DNA of 27,110 bases from a virus. Where the stretch lies: positions 1-27,110 of IMG/VR virus record IMGVR_UViG_3300005613_003534. The stretch is one strand, 5' to 3'. The notes below the pieces were generated by a model that was given only the letters and a program-made list of their open reading frames with translations, had not been told where the DNA came from and made no database searches. Below, one piece after another: positions 19,296 to 26,152 of this stretch. A program made the translations under genes and the position numbers. Position 1 is the stretch's first letter. Every line of letters starts with the position of its first letter.

Positions 19296-21884
19296 TTATC
19301 TCTGAAATATCGGCGCCAGCTCCCTACTTCTCTGAAACAGTGCATGATGGGCGCCAAGGGACAGCGGCTCTTTCTTAGCCACAACTGACCCCGTAGCGGG
19401 AACACCTCCGATGCGGAATATAGCCCTCAAATTCAATTCCACTGTGTCAAGACAGTGATCACTTGCTTTCGGGGAGCCGAACCCCCGCCACTCCTCAACG
19501 AACTTATTCATGGACTGATGTGGCGTCATGCGACCATCCATGCCGAGCACTCCCTTGAGAAAGACTTTCTTGTTCCTAAAGTGAACTGCCATCCCTGCGA
19601 ATCTCAGTGCCTTCGGTATCCCCTCCGTTGTCTTCCCCTGTATCGGCAGATTCGTCTCCTCTGTCATTTCCTGAACAAAGAGGTCTTGCGCTGCGTCGGA
19701 CTCGATAGTGATCACTGCAGGATTCCACTTCGCAGCTTGTATCTTGATGATCTCTTTCATCTGGGCATTAGAGGCGTCAGACACGATGAAGTCGAGAACG
19801 TACACACATTTATTCAGCGGGTCATATCCTGACACGTTGAGTGCAAAAGGGTCAGATGCGCCAGGCCGTCGTGTGCGATGACGGGGACGGTGCGATAGGT
19901 CACATGCGATGAATATACGTAGGTGAGGAGGCTCCTCTATGTAATAATGGAGGTCAGACTCCCGAAGGAAGCCACTCTCTAGGTCGATGGGCTTCTGCTC
20001 GTACTGAGCACTGAACTGGATATAGCTGGCACGCTGTTCCTTCTCAAGCATCTCCGTTGGGAACTGCTTTGACCAGAGCGGTTTCTCTGGCGTTGCGGAG
20101 AATACCTTACTCTCGTACAAGTCAAGAAGCTTCCCATACAAATCCTGTGTGTAGAAACGTGCCCCTATGATAAAGATGCGGCTGCCAGGCAGGAACCTAT
20201 CAAGCCTCTTAGATAGAGAACCAAAGTACCAATTTGCCAAGTGACTGCGCTGTGTCACGGTCATGGAATTTTGCTGCGTTACGAGATCGTCGCCTATTAT
20301 TTTACTAGCTCGATAGCCCACGGTGGCGCTGCCGACACCGAGGGCAAGGAGAGAGGGGTGAGGCGACTTCCACTCGCTTCTCCTTATGAACTTCTGCGTG
20401 TTCGTCCACCTCGTGGCTTCGCTGCGAGGGGGGATGAGATCGCCGTATATCTCCTTGTAAGCAGGCGTTGACATAATCTCCTCAATGAACTGGAGCAACT
20501 GAGCAGAGTAGGTCTCCGTGTGAGTTGCGACGAAGATGCGTTCGTTGGGATTGCGGCCTAGCATATCCGCTGCGAGGAAGCCTATGAGGGTGCTGTTGTG
20601 AACGACGAAGTCATTGGCAATAAATGTCTTGTCTTCCTCAACTGATAAGCAGCGGCATGGCCGCTTGCCACCCTTGCTGATGTTCACGATGCTGTCTGGG
20701 AGATACTCCCCATCGAAGGTTCGTCTATACCAGCCTGCTTCTTTCCACTCCCTAGCACGCTGGACTTTCTTAGTATGCCTAAACGGGATAGTATTGAGGA
20801 ACTTTGAAACCTCATCAATGCAAGTAATGTCAAGGGCATAATAAGTTTTAACTCCACGATCAACTCCCTTGTAGCGATACCTCATACTGCGCTTCCGTAC
20901 CCTTCCAGAGATGCCAAGCCGTGTGAGCAAGTGAAGAACTCCAAACAGCAATGTTCGGCTGACACTTGAGAAGGAGACACAGACATCCGTGCGAGCATTT
21001 CCCCGTTTGTTTATCGTTCCATCACAGTCAAAGTATGCAGCTATGAAATTGCGTACCGCTTCCACGTCGGCGCGAAGGACGGCATCTGGCACTTGCTTTG
21101 CAGAAGAAGCGCAGCCCCACAAGGCAATATCGGGACGACGCATCAGATCGCGAGCACCACTGAGGGCTCGGATATTAAAAGTTTTTGTTGGTCTATCACC
21201 ATGCCCAGCCTTAGACTGCGAGTAGTTATAGCCCAGAGAGACAAGGCAGTGTTTTACATCTTCAAGAATGTTATTGTCTGAATTCGTAACGTGGCAATTT
21301 CCGCTGGTAAGCGAGCCATCTCCCACAAAATATCCCAAGAGCCTAGCTTCCTCTAGCCTCATCGACGTTGATTTGAAGAGCTGTTTCTGGCTTACGGCAA
21401 GAGACATCCCAGCCTTTAGGTCGCTTGCATTCATCCAGCCCTCAGTTGTGAGAAATGGATGATCGTATGCAGAGAAAATCTCACGACCACTAAAGGTTTC
21501 AATATGTAAAACGGGAAGGTCACCTTGTTCATAGACAGCTTGTACCCGCCTGGGCTGCCCGGTATGAGATATCACAGTGTCGCCAACTTTAATGCTCCCT
21601 AACCGCTTATGCGTTCCATCTCCCATTAAAACAAGAGATTCTTCCCATAGTGGTTTTGCGTGTCCTGGGGGGGCCAAGAGGAGAAATTCCTCCAGATCGT
21701 CATCCTCCAAGTATGGTATGATCTCATCTTGATACGCAGGCATCTTCCAGCCGAAGACCTTCTCGTATCGCTCTTTGAAGGTGAGATCACGCCCCACTGT
21801 GGCGTGTTCCTGTGGGAACATGGATGCTCTGAGCTTACGGGAAAGAGCGAGGGCTTCTTCGTTAGAGTCGAGAAAGGTACTCAT
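19296..21884 (-). CDS. terL: Large terminase subunit with intein in the P-loop
   Basis: The 862-residue frame starts at ATG 21884 (AAGG upstream). Host residues 1-77 end 'FLLLAPPGHAK' and resume at 431 with 'STLIGFLAADMLGRNPNERI'; together these give the Walker A loop APPGHAKST. Walker B is 'SKIIGDDLVTQQNS'. The C-terminal nuclease has 'IFIACDLSH', 'AVITIESDAAQDLFVQEM' and 'SDHCLDTVELNLRAI', with acidic residues at the expected places. Spliced length would be about 509 residues, normal for phage TerL. The protein packages DNA into the prohead through the portal. Because the intein splits the ATP-binding loop, packaging depends on splicing. Confidence 0.92.
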   Translation of the reverse strand: MSTFLDSNEEALALSRKLRASMFPQEHATVGRDLTFKERYEKVFGWKMPAYQDEIIPYLEDDDLEEFLLLAPPGHAKPLWEESLVLMGDGTHKRLGSIKVGDTVISHTGQPRRVQAVYEQGDLPVLHIETFSGREIFSAYDHPFLTTEGWMNASDLKAGMSLAVSQKQLFKSTSMRLEEARLLGYFVGDGSLTSGNCHVTNSDNNILEDVKHCLVSLGYNYSQSKAGHGDRPTKTFNIRALSGARDLMRRPDIALWGCASSAKQVPDAVLRADVEAVRNFIAAYFDCDGTINKRGNARTDVCVSFSSVSRTLLFGVLHLLTRLGISGRVRKRSMRYRYKGVDRGVKTYYALDITCIDEVSKFLNTIPFRHTKKVQRAREWKEAGWYRRTFDGEYLPDSIVNISKGGKRPCRCLSVEEDKTFIANDFVVHNSTLIGFLAADMLGRNPNERIFVATHTETYSAQLLQFIEEIMSTPAYKEIYGDLIPPRSEATRWTNTQKFIRRSEWKSPHPSLLALGVGSATVGYRASKIIGDDLVTQQNSMTVTQRSHLANWYFGSLSKRLDRFLPGSRIFIIGARFYTQDLYGKLLDLYESKVFSATPEKPLWSKQFPTEMLEKEQRASYIQFSAQYEQKPIDLESGFLRESDLHYYIEEPPHLRIFIACDLSHRPRHRTRRPGASDPFALNVSGYDPLNKCVYVLDFIVSDASNAQMKEIIKIQAAKWNPAVITIESDAAQDLFVQEMTEETNLPIQGKTTEGIPKALRFAGMAVHFRNKKVFLKGVLGMDGRMTPHQSMNKFVEEWRGFGSPKASDHCLDTVELNLRAIFRIGGVPATGSVVAKKEPLSLGAHHALFQRSRELAPIFQR
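20595..21653 (-). mobile_element. LAGLIDADG intein in terminase Walker A, with Pro at position 1
   Basis: Residues 78-430 (353 aa). Block A starts 'PLWEESLVLMGDG', with Pro where class 1 inteins have Cys or Ser. Block B is 'FSAYDHPFLTTEGW'. The endonuclease helices are 'LLGYFVGDGSLT' and 'FIAAYFDCDGTIN'. Block F is 'RPCRCLSVEEDKTFIAN' and block G ends 'DFVVHN' before Ser+1. The Cys in RCLSV sits where class 1 inteins have Asp in YDLxV; a block F Cys nucleophile with a non-nucleophilic first residue is the hallmark of class 3 inteins. The expected Trp and Thr of the class 3 WCT signature appear to be Phe and Val here. Confidence 0.88.
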
Positions 21885-21893
21885 GTCAGTGCC

Positions 21894-22136
21894 TTAGTAT
21901 ACTAGATGAAAGAAGGCGAATTCGTCTGGCAATAGTGAAAGGTCGCCTGACTTCCAGAACACAATGAAATCGCCTGCGTGCCACACTACATTGATGTTGG
22001 TCCCAAGCTGAACGGCGATGCCGGTCTCGACGACCGCCTCGTCGTCGTCTAGTATGCCAATGACGGCAGCGAGGGGCTCGTACTCATTAAACGCTTCCAG
22101 CAACTCTTCCTTAGTCATATCTGTAGGTGTCCCCAT
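21894..22136 (-). CDS. Small acidic hypothetical protein
   Basis: The 80-residue protein begins MGTPTDMTKEELLEAFNEYE at ATG 22136, two bases after the previous stop. It is acidic throughout ('GILDDDEAVVETGIAV', 'GDLSLLPDEFAFFHLVY') with no membrane segment. It is the last of three short coupled genes between the small and large terminase genes. No family is recognised. Confidence 0.55.
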   Translation of the reverse strand: MGTPTDMTKEELLEAFNEYEPLAAVIGILDDDEAVVETGIAVQLGTNINVVWHAGDFIVFWKSGDLSLLPDEFAFFHLVY

Positions 22137-22138
22137 GT

Positions 22139-22405
22139 CTAGAATGGAATCTCCTCATTGTCACTCTCTCTGAGCATCACGCGCTCTGCTTCCACAACTG
22201 GCCCCAGTTCTAACTCTGTGATCTTGCCCCAGGGCCAGACGAATGTGGGTTTTGTCTCATCCACTGTGATGAGAAGTGCGCCGTTTGTAAGTTCCAGGGT
22301 AGCGTCGTCTGGGAGAGGGCGACCAGTGCCAATGGGAGAGGCGCCGGAGGCAATGGCGTAGGAGTGATAAGTGACCTCGCCTGAAGGGTGCTTTACTGTG
22401 ATCAT
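22139..22405 (-). CDS. Small hypothetical protein
   Basis: The 88-residue protein starts at ATG 22405, overlapping the upstream stop as ATGA, with AAGGAGG in place. It is beta-rich by pattern ('MITVKHPSGEVTYHSYAIAS', 'DATLELTNGALLITVDETKP'). The clean overlap and ribosome site support a real gene; function unknown. Confidence 0.6.
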   Translation of the reverse strand: MITVKHPSGEVTYHSYAIASGASPIGTGRPLPDDATLELTNGALLITVDETKPTFVWPWGKITELELGPVVEAERVMLRESDNEEIPF

Positions 22406-22617
22406 TCTGCCTCCTTGACTCTCATATCATACACATAGTTTACTGACAAGACATTGAAAGCGTCAATGATCAGTACCTCGTTGCCGTCCTCGCCTATCTC
22501 AGTGTGGGACTTTAGGATTTCGCCATCACACCGTAAGCCCATTGGTGTACCCAATTCTGGGTTCATAGGGGGTAAATCCTGCGGCGCCAGGAACATACAG
22601 CCATCCTTTGTGATCAT
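22402..22617 (-). CDS. Small hypothetical protein
   Basis: The 71-residue protein starts at ATG 22617, overlapping the stop of the probable small terminase gene (TGAATGA), with GGAGATAC upstream. The sequence includes 'MFLAPQDLPPMNPELGTPMG' and 'GNEVLIIDAFNVLSVNYVYD'. The coupled arrangement supports it; no family is recognised. Confidence 0.55.
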   Translation of the reverse strand: MITKDGCMFLAPQDLPPMNPELGTPMGLRCDGEILKSHTEIGEDGNEVLIIDAFNVLSVNYVYDMRVKEAE

Positions 22618-23267
22618 TCAGTATCTCCTTCATCTATCACTTCGTAGTTATCGACATCTACGACAGCATTCTGTGCGTCGCTCACCATCAACCTCGCGGC
22701 GATTCCCCTGGCATTGGACTTCGGGATTGTGTCTTTGATACTCGCTTCCAACGCGTCGAGGAACTGTACGCGAATATCCTCGTCCGGAAAGAACCTCTGA
22801 CCGATACGGGAGAAATCGGCAGTAAAGCGAGTAAGGACATCGATGTGAATATAGTGCTTACGAGCGATCTCAATGTCCTGTATTCTCCTCGTCATGAGGG
22901 ATATTGTATTCGCTAGCTGGCAGAGCTTGGGGACGTCTGCGTCCTCTTCGTGATCCAGGTGCAGCGTCTCGAATCGCGCCTTGAGAACAGCGAGCTCCCT
23001 TCTGGCATTGAGAATCTCCCTGTTAGAGTTGAGGTAGACCTGAGCTCGATCTCTGAGTTCAGGATTACGGGCAACTATCTCCAGTATCTTCGCGTCGCCC
23101 ATACCAGACTCTCTTATGTCATGCCTGTAGCAGCGACCATAGCCTCGGTGCTCAGTACCAATACCTGCAGGCATAGTGCACATCTTACCGTTAGCGCAAC
23201 GGGCGCCGCAGATATTAGTGCCCTTGGTCTCCCCACTGTCTCTGGCGGCAACTGCTTTGTCAGTCAC
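22614..23267 (-). CDS. Probable small terminase subunit with Cys/His N-terminus
   Basis: The 217-residue protein starts at GTG 23267, eight bases after AGGAGC. The N-terminal motif 'ICGARCANGKMCTMPAGIGT' followed by 'EHRGYGRCYRH' (Cys20, Cys24, Cys30, His40, Cys46, His49) is a zinc-binding-like start common in small terminase or DNA-packaging proteins of phages, where it reads 'C.A..R.G..C...AG.GT.H.G.GRC..H'. Residues 55-165 are helical with a coiled coil ('NARRELAVLKARFETLHLDH', 'TRRIQDIEIARKHYIHIDVL'). Position upstream of the large terminase fits a DNA-recognising packaging role. The assignment is moderately secure. Confidence 0.65.
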   Translation of the reverse strand: MTDKAVAARDSGETKGTNICGARCANGKMCTMPAGIGTEHRGYGRCYRHDIRESGMGDAKILEIVARNPELRDRAQVYLNSNREILNARRELAVLKARFETLHLDHEEDADVPKLCQLANTISLMTRRIQDIEIARKHYIHIDVLTRFTADFSRIGQRFFPDEDIRVQFLDALEASIKDTIPKSNARGIAARLMVSDAQNAVVDVDNYEVIDEGDTE

Positions 23268-23332
23268 AACTATAGCTCCTCATATCATAGGTAAAGCGAT
23301 GGGCTTGTGAAGGTACATTATGGTTGCTTCCC

Positions 23333-23776
23333 CTACTCACACTCGGACCTTCCGAACTTCAGTGTGAACTCCATGCTGCCGACAGATGCCTCTGCCCCGA
23401 TGTCAATTTCCAGTGTGAACTCCTCATGCTTACCTCCGCCAAGGCATAGGCTGTAAGGTATCCATGATACGACGATGTCTTCTAGATATGCTGGGGTAGA
23501 GACCGATGCCGTTACCTGGAGATCGCCGTCACTTACGTTCGTGGCATTGAAAGTGATCGATTTAGATTCTCCTGGATAGGAGTGGACAGTCCACGTCTTT
23601 GTTGGTTCATCCCAGACGCCGTTGGAGGAAGAATCATATTCGATGATGATTGCTTCATCCACTGTAAGGTAGGCAGTGCCAGTCCATACATAGTAGACGG
23701 CATAGGCAACGGTTGAAAGGACAAGTGTTGCTATCAGGGCTATTACTAAAGAACGTGCTTTGAGTGAGAGAGTCAT
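23333..23776 (-). CDS. Membrane-anchored or exported beta-rich protein
   Basis: The 147-residue protein starts at ATG 23776 after AAGGAGTAACAGCA. Residues 6-31 ('ARSLVIALIATLVLSTVAYA' then VYYVW) form a signal peptide or anchor. The rest is a beta-sandwich-like domain: 'GTAYLTVDEAIIIEYDSSSN', 'ESKSITFNATNVSDGDLQVT' and 'EFTLEIDIGAEASVGSMEFT'. The style is like small exported or pseudopilus-like proteins of Chloroflexota and archaea. It follows the endolysin gene, so a role in lysis, superinfection exclusion or host-surface change is conceivable. No family is firmly recognised. Confidence 0.55.
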   Translation of the reverse strand: MTLSLKARSLVIALIATLVLSTVAYAVYYVWTGTAYLTVDEAIIIEYDSSSNGVWDEPTKTWTVHSYPGESKSITFNATNVSDGDLQVTASVSTPAYLEDIVVSWIPYSLCLGGGKHEEFTLEIDIGAEASVGSMEFTLKFGRSECE

Positions 23777-23791
23777 TGCTGTTACTCCTTA

Positions 23792-24205
23792 TTAGGTATT
23801 ATCATTGTTATAGAGCGATCCATCTTTGAGGATGGCCTTGAGGGATTTGCCTGGGCACAGTGTGGCGCCAGTGTCACAGTGAGGCACAACCTTCGCCTCT
23901 GGATAACGCTTGATCAAGTCTTGTAACAGTCGTTTTAGAGAAGATAGCTGTTTAGCGGTTGGCTGCTCATACTCGAAGTTTCCTGTTACGCATACGCCCA
24001 GGCTGACGCGGTTGACACCGTAAGCATGTGCGCCTATCTCTGATTCTGGCCTTCCGAGATAGATGGCGCCGTCTGGGACGATGACGTAGTGGTAGCCACA
24101 GCCGCCCCAGCCTAGCATACGGTGGTAGCGGTCAATGGCGCGGTATTGGTCTGAGTTCCGCGCGTTAGGGAAGCCGCTGTGATGAATGACGATGTAAGAG
24201 ATCAT
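23792..24205 (-). CDS. N-acetylmuramoyl-L-alanine amidase endolysin
   Basis: The 137-residue protein is a compact amidase_2/PGRP domain close to T7 lysozyme in size. It starts at ATG 24205 (GGAG upstream). 'MISYIVIHHSGFPNARN' gives the first zinc His (8 or 9), 'GCGYHYVIVPDGAIYLGRPE' the central strand, 'GAHAYGVNRVSLGVCVTGNF' the substrate groove, and 'VVPHCDTGATLCPG' the remaining ligands His109 and Cys117. It has no signal peptide, so it needs a holin. It cleaves the bond between the glycan and stem peptide of peptidoglycan to release virions, and its own promoter lies just upstream. Confidence 0.92.
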   Translation of the reverse strand: MISYIVIHHSGFPNARNSDQYRAIDRYHRMLGWGGCGYHYVIVPDGAIYLGRPESEIGAHAYGVNRVSLGVCVTGNFEYEQPTAKQLSSLKRLLQDLIKRYPEAKVVPHCDTGATLCPGKSLKAILKDGSLYNNDNT

Positions 24206-24255
24206 AGGGAGACTCCAGGGTAATAATGACAGGTGGCGATAGGGATACTGTACTT

Positions 24256-24285
24256 ATTATACCATACAAGTAGGGTATATGTCAA
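24256..24285 (-). promoter_or_regulatory. Sigma70 promoter for lysis/packaging genes
   Basis: Minus strand: TTGACA (24280-24285), 18-base spacer ending TGG, TATAAT (24256-24261). Both hexamers are perfect. It lies between the regulator gene and the endolysin and probably drives the long leftward operon. Confidence 0.8.
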
Positions 24286-24322
24286 GTTTGGATAGGGCGG
24301 TTACTCTTACCTTGTAGGCCAT

Positions 24323-24775
24323 CTACTCTATCCTCATCCTGGATTGTTCGTCTCGCAATCCTGCAATGACCTTATCTAGCATGGTTGTCAGGATTTCTTC
24401 CTGGGGATTACCCTCGATCACTCGCTTTTCCTTCTCGACGAATGCGACGAGGCTGTCATACAGCTCCGCGACGAGAAACCCGTCTCTCTCCCAGCCATCT
24501 CTGATCTCATACACATACTTCTTCACACGGGATGGAAATTGAAAAAGGTCAAACTCATCCTTTGGTATCTCTAACTTCATAGCCTCAAACCTCCTCCTCT
24601 TGATTGTCTCTGCTACTTCTAACTCCTCTGTAGACTCCGCGTGATTAGATAGATACTCCGTTATGGCCCGCCTGAGTACCTCAGATACAGACACCCTTCT
24701 CTCTAAAGCGAACTCTGCTAACCAATCCTTCACCGCTGGCTGTACTTTAGCACCGACAAGGACCCAGTCACTCAT
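24323..24775 (-). CDS. Ribbon-helix-helix transcription regulator
   Basis: The 150-residue protein starts at ATG 24775 behind AAGGAG. Residues 4-45 fit a ribbon-helix-helix (CopG/Arc-type) DNA-binding domain: a short strand 'WVLVGAKVQPAVKDWLAEFA' followed by 'RRVSVSEVLRRAITEYL'. The remaining 100 residues are helical and charged with coiled-coil potential ('ETIKRRRFEAMKLEIPKDEF', 'GFLVAELYDSLVAFVEKEKR') and may multimerise or bind an effector. It is the first leftward gene, next to the intergenic region, with repeated AACGGTTTAA-like sites in its leader, so autoregulation is likely. It could instead control replication or the rightward genes. Confidence 0.7.
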   Translation of the reverse strand: MSDWVLVGAKVQPAVKDWLAEFALERRVSVSEVLRRAITEYLSNHAESTEELEVAETIKRRRFEAMKLEIPKDEFDLFQFPSRVKKYVYEIRDGWERDGFLVAELYDSLVAFVEKEKRVIEGNPQEEILTTMLDKVIAGLRDEQSRMRIE

Positions 24776-24826
24776 CGTTCTCCTTAAGTAAGAACATTGT
24801 TATTATTAGTAGTGTTATTATAGATA

Positions 24827-24897
24827 AACGGTTTAACCTTTTTGAACGGTATAACGGTTTAATCGATATGTCTTAGGGGAGTGTTAACTGTTAAACC
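24827..24897. promoter_or_regulatory. AACGGTTTAA-like operator cluster
   Basis: Direct copies AACGGTTTAA (24827-24836 and 24853-24862) and AACGGTATAA (24845-24854), plus an inverted TTAAACC (24891-24897), lie in the leader between the regulator promoter and its ATG. Ribbon-helix-helix proteins commonly bind such short repeated sites. A repressor footprint here would block elongation or initiation of its own gene. Confidence 0.45.
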
Positions 24898-24912
24898 TTT
24901 GAACCTGATTAT

Positions 24913-24941
24913 ATTATACCACAAACGGCGCTCAATGTCAA
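24913..24941 (-). promoter_or_regulatory. Sigma70 promoter for the regulator gene
   Basis: Minus strand: TTGACA (24936-24941), 17-base spacer ending TGG, TATAAT (24913-24918). The transcript would start near 24906 and carry a leader of about 130 bases containing the AACGGTTTAA sites. Confidence 0.8.
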
Positions 24942-25443
24942 GAAATGATAACTGGTGATCAATCGCATCTCAAGAATGATCAGAAACGATGATATGGTGA
25001 GCGGCGACTAGTCTATGTCAAGCTGATCAGTCTTGACTAAAACGGACTTATGGGTAACTATCAGGCAACGATAGCACCACTATTCAGACTTCCACAGCCT
25101 AATTTCCGCAATCCATTTTTTGCAGAAAATTTTGCAACATGGATCACGCTTCTCAGCACCTGACCCGTGTGAACCTTACTATATCAAGCGCATCCTGAAT
25201 TTTCCAGTTTTGGCGTCAAAACAAGCGTGGAATCCACCAAAAAGTGGGAATTTCAGCGTGCGGTTAGTATATCAACACGCTCACGGACACTAGAGCCCCG
25301 TGAACCCCAGGAGTCACACGATTCCCATAACCTGAATTCTGGAGAGATTTGAATGGGTGGGGTCTTCCCTACACTTGACATAATGTTTCATCATGAACCT
25401 TGTACCAGCGATGTAGTACAGTGATACGGTAAACTGACTAGGT
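24942..25443. other. Non-coding region between divergent gene sets
   Basis: About 500 bases with no supported gene. It holds three TGATCA sites (24956-24961, 24977-24982, 25024-25029). The last two sit in the related contexts TCAAGAATGATCAG and TCAAGCTGATCAG, and the third is part of a near-palindrome TCAAG-CTGATCAG-T-CTTGA. A small inverted repeat GTTTTG/CAAAAC lies at 25207-25222. These are possible repressor sites. No tRNA or known RNA was seen. Confidence 0.5.
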
Positions 25444-25606
25444 GGTCAGTTTGTGACTAGCGGTCAATTTATGACCGTCGGTCAGAATGTGACTAGCGTT
25501 CAGTTTCTGACCATCGGTCAGTTTATGACCATCGGTCAGAATGTGACTAGCGTTCAATATATGACCACGAGTTCAGTTTATGACCGACGGTCAACTTCTG
25601 ACCATG
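25444..25606. repeat. Nine-copy 18-bp tandem repeat array (iteron- or operator-like)
   Basis: Nine near-identical 18-bp units follow one another (25444, 25462, 25480, 25498, 25516, 25534, 25552, 25571, 25589), with one extra base before the eighth and a partial tenth after 25606. Consensus: GGTCAGTTTATGACCATC. Each unit contains the inverted pair GGTCA-N5-TGACC, and adjacent units form TGACC-N3-GGTCA, so the array is also a ladder of overlapping palindromes. This is the expected look of replication iterons or a cooperative operator. It lies between divergent gene sets. Confidence 0.8.
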
Positions 25607-25650
25607 TGTTCAAAAAGCCTTTGTTATTGTCAACTCTTACGCCAATTTCC

Positions 25651-25685
25651 CCCTCTTATGTCACGTGACATAAGAAGAGGGTTTT
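25651..25685 (+). terminator. Palindromic hairpin with T-run, possible terminator
   Basis: A perfect 20-bp palindrome (25655-25674, centre CACGTG) is extended by CCCTCTT / AAGAGGG arms with a 3-nt bulge and followed by TTTT at 25682-25685. It could end rightward transcription through the repeat array or serve as a protein-binding palindrome at an origin. Confidence 0.5.
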
Positions 25686-25697
25686 ACGGTGCTGAGT

Positions 25698-25731
25698 AGA
25701 CATAATGTGGGCGAGAGACTATGTCTTTTTT
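25698..25731 (+). terminator. Weak stem with T-run
   Basis: AGACATA (25698-25704) pairs with TATGTCT (25720-25726) over a 15-nt loop, and the T-run reaches 25731. The stem is short and AT-rich, so termination would be weak. Confidence 0.3.
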
Positions 25732-25821
25732 AGTCCATTTCAATACAATTCATGTCAGTCTTAAGCATATCTACACGTTTCTAGTGATTCCTATATTGAC
25801 AATTCACAAGTCGTTATTTTA

Positions 25822-25855
25822 TTTACATAATGCTATTATTTTAGCATTATGTAAA
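25822..25855. promoter_or_regulatory. 14-bp inverted repeat, probable operator of rightward genes
   Basis: Perfect arms TTTACATAATGCTA (25822-25835) and TAGCATTATGTAAA (25842-25855) with a 6-base loop. A further half-site TTTACATAAT lies at 25915-25924, so the two flank the rightward -10 at 25890. TTGACA at 25796-25801 with TATTTA 18 bases later would place a second, weak promoter directly under the repeat. A dimeric repressor or activator site is likely. Confidence 0.55.
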
Positions 25856-25866
25856 AGTATTGCCTA

Positions 25867-25895
25867 TATACAAGATGGCCGAAAAGAGGTATAAT
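25867..25895 (+). promoter_or_regulatory. Rightward promoter with good -10, weak -35
   Basis: TATAAT at 25890-25895 in the context GAGGTATAATATAAG; 17 bases upstream is only TATACA (25867-25872). The weak -35 beside the inverted repeat suggests an activator-dependent promoter for the genes from 25999. Confidence 0.45.
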
Positions 25896-25998
25896 ATAAG
25901 TAATGGTTAGACTATTTACATAATCAAAACGGAAGGGAGGTGAGACGTTAGCATCATCACATAAGGCAAAATATAGAATGACAGGGAGGTGATAAACA

Positions 25999-26151
25999 AT
26001 GATGGACGCGTATCAATTGGAGCAACTATATTGGATGTGGAGAGCATATCCGAGCCTTGATTTGCTATCACGACTCAACACAGACGCAAGAGAAGAGCTA
26101 GTCAATTACATGATATTCCTAGCAGATTATCCAACGGAGGCGGAGACATAG
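25999..26151 (+). CDS. 50-residue early protein
   Basis: ATG 25999 follows AGGGAGG at good spacing. The product begins MMDAYQLEQLYWMWRAYPSL and ends LADYPTEAET (50 residues). It is acidic and helical, rich in Leu, Tyr and Trp, with no membrane segment. It ends one base before the next ATG. The size, strong ribosome site and position as first rightward gene fit a small phage early protein, perhaps an inhibitor of a host or anti-phage factor. Function unknown. Confidence 0.65.
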   Translation: MMDAYQLEQLYWMWRAYPSLDLLSRLNTDAREELVNYMIFLADYPTEAET

Positions 26152-26152
26152 C

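Noticed and set aside
25375-25403. Rightward promoter from TTGACA at 25375-25380
   Set aside because: The sequence 16-19 bases later has no resemblance to TATAAT.
25444-25606. CRISPR array
   Set aside because: Units are directly adjacent with no unique spacers, and there are no cas genes.
25453-25668. 71-residue protein made of QFMT(V/I)G repeats
   Set aside because: An 18-bp repeat is always open in some frames; there is no ribosome site and the array fits a DNA-binding element.
24942-25998. tRNA or known structured RNA in the long intergenic region
   Set aside because: No cloverleaf with the conserved T-arm sequence was found by eye on either strand.
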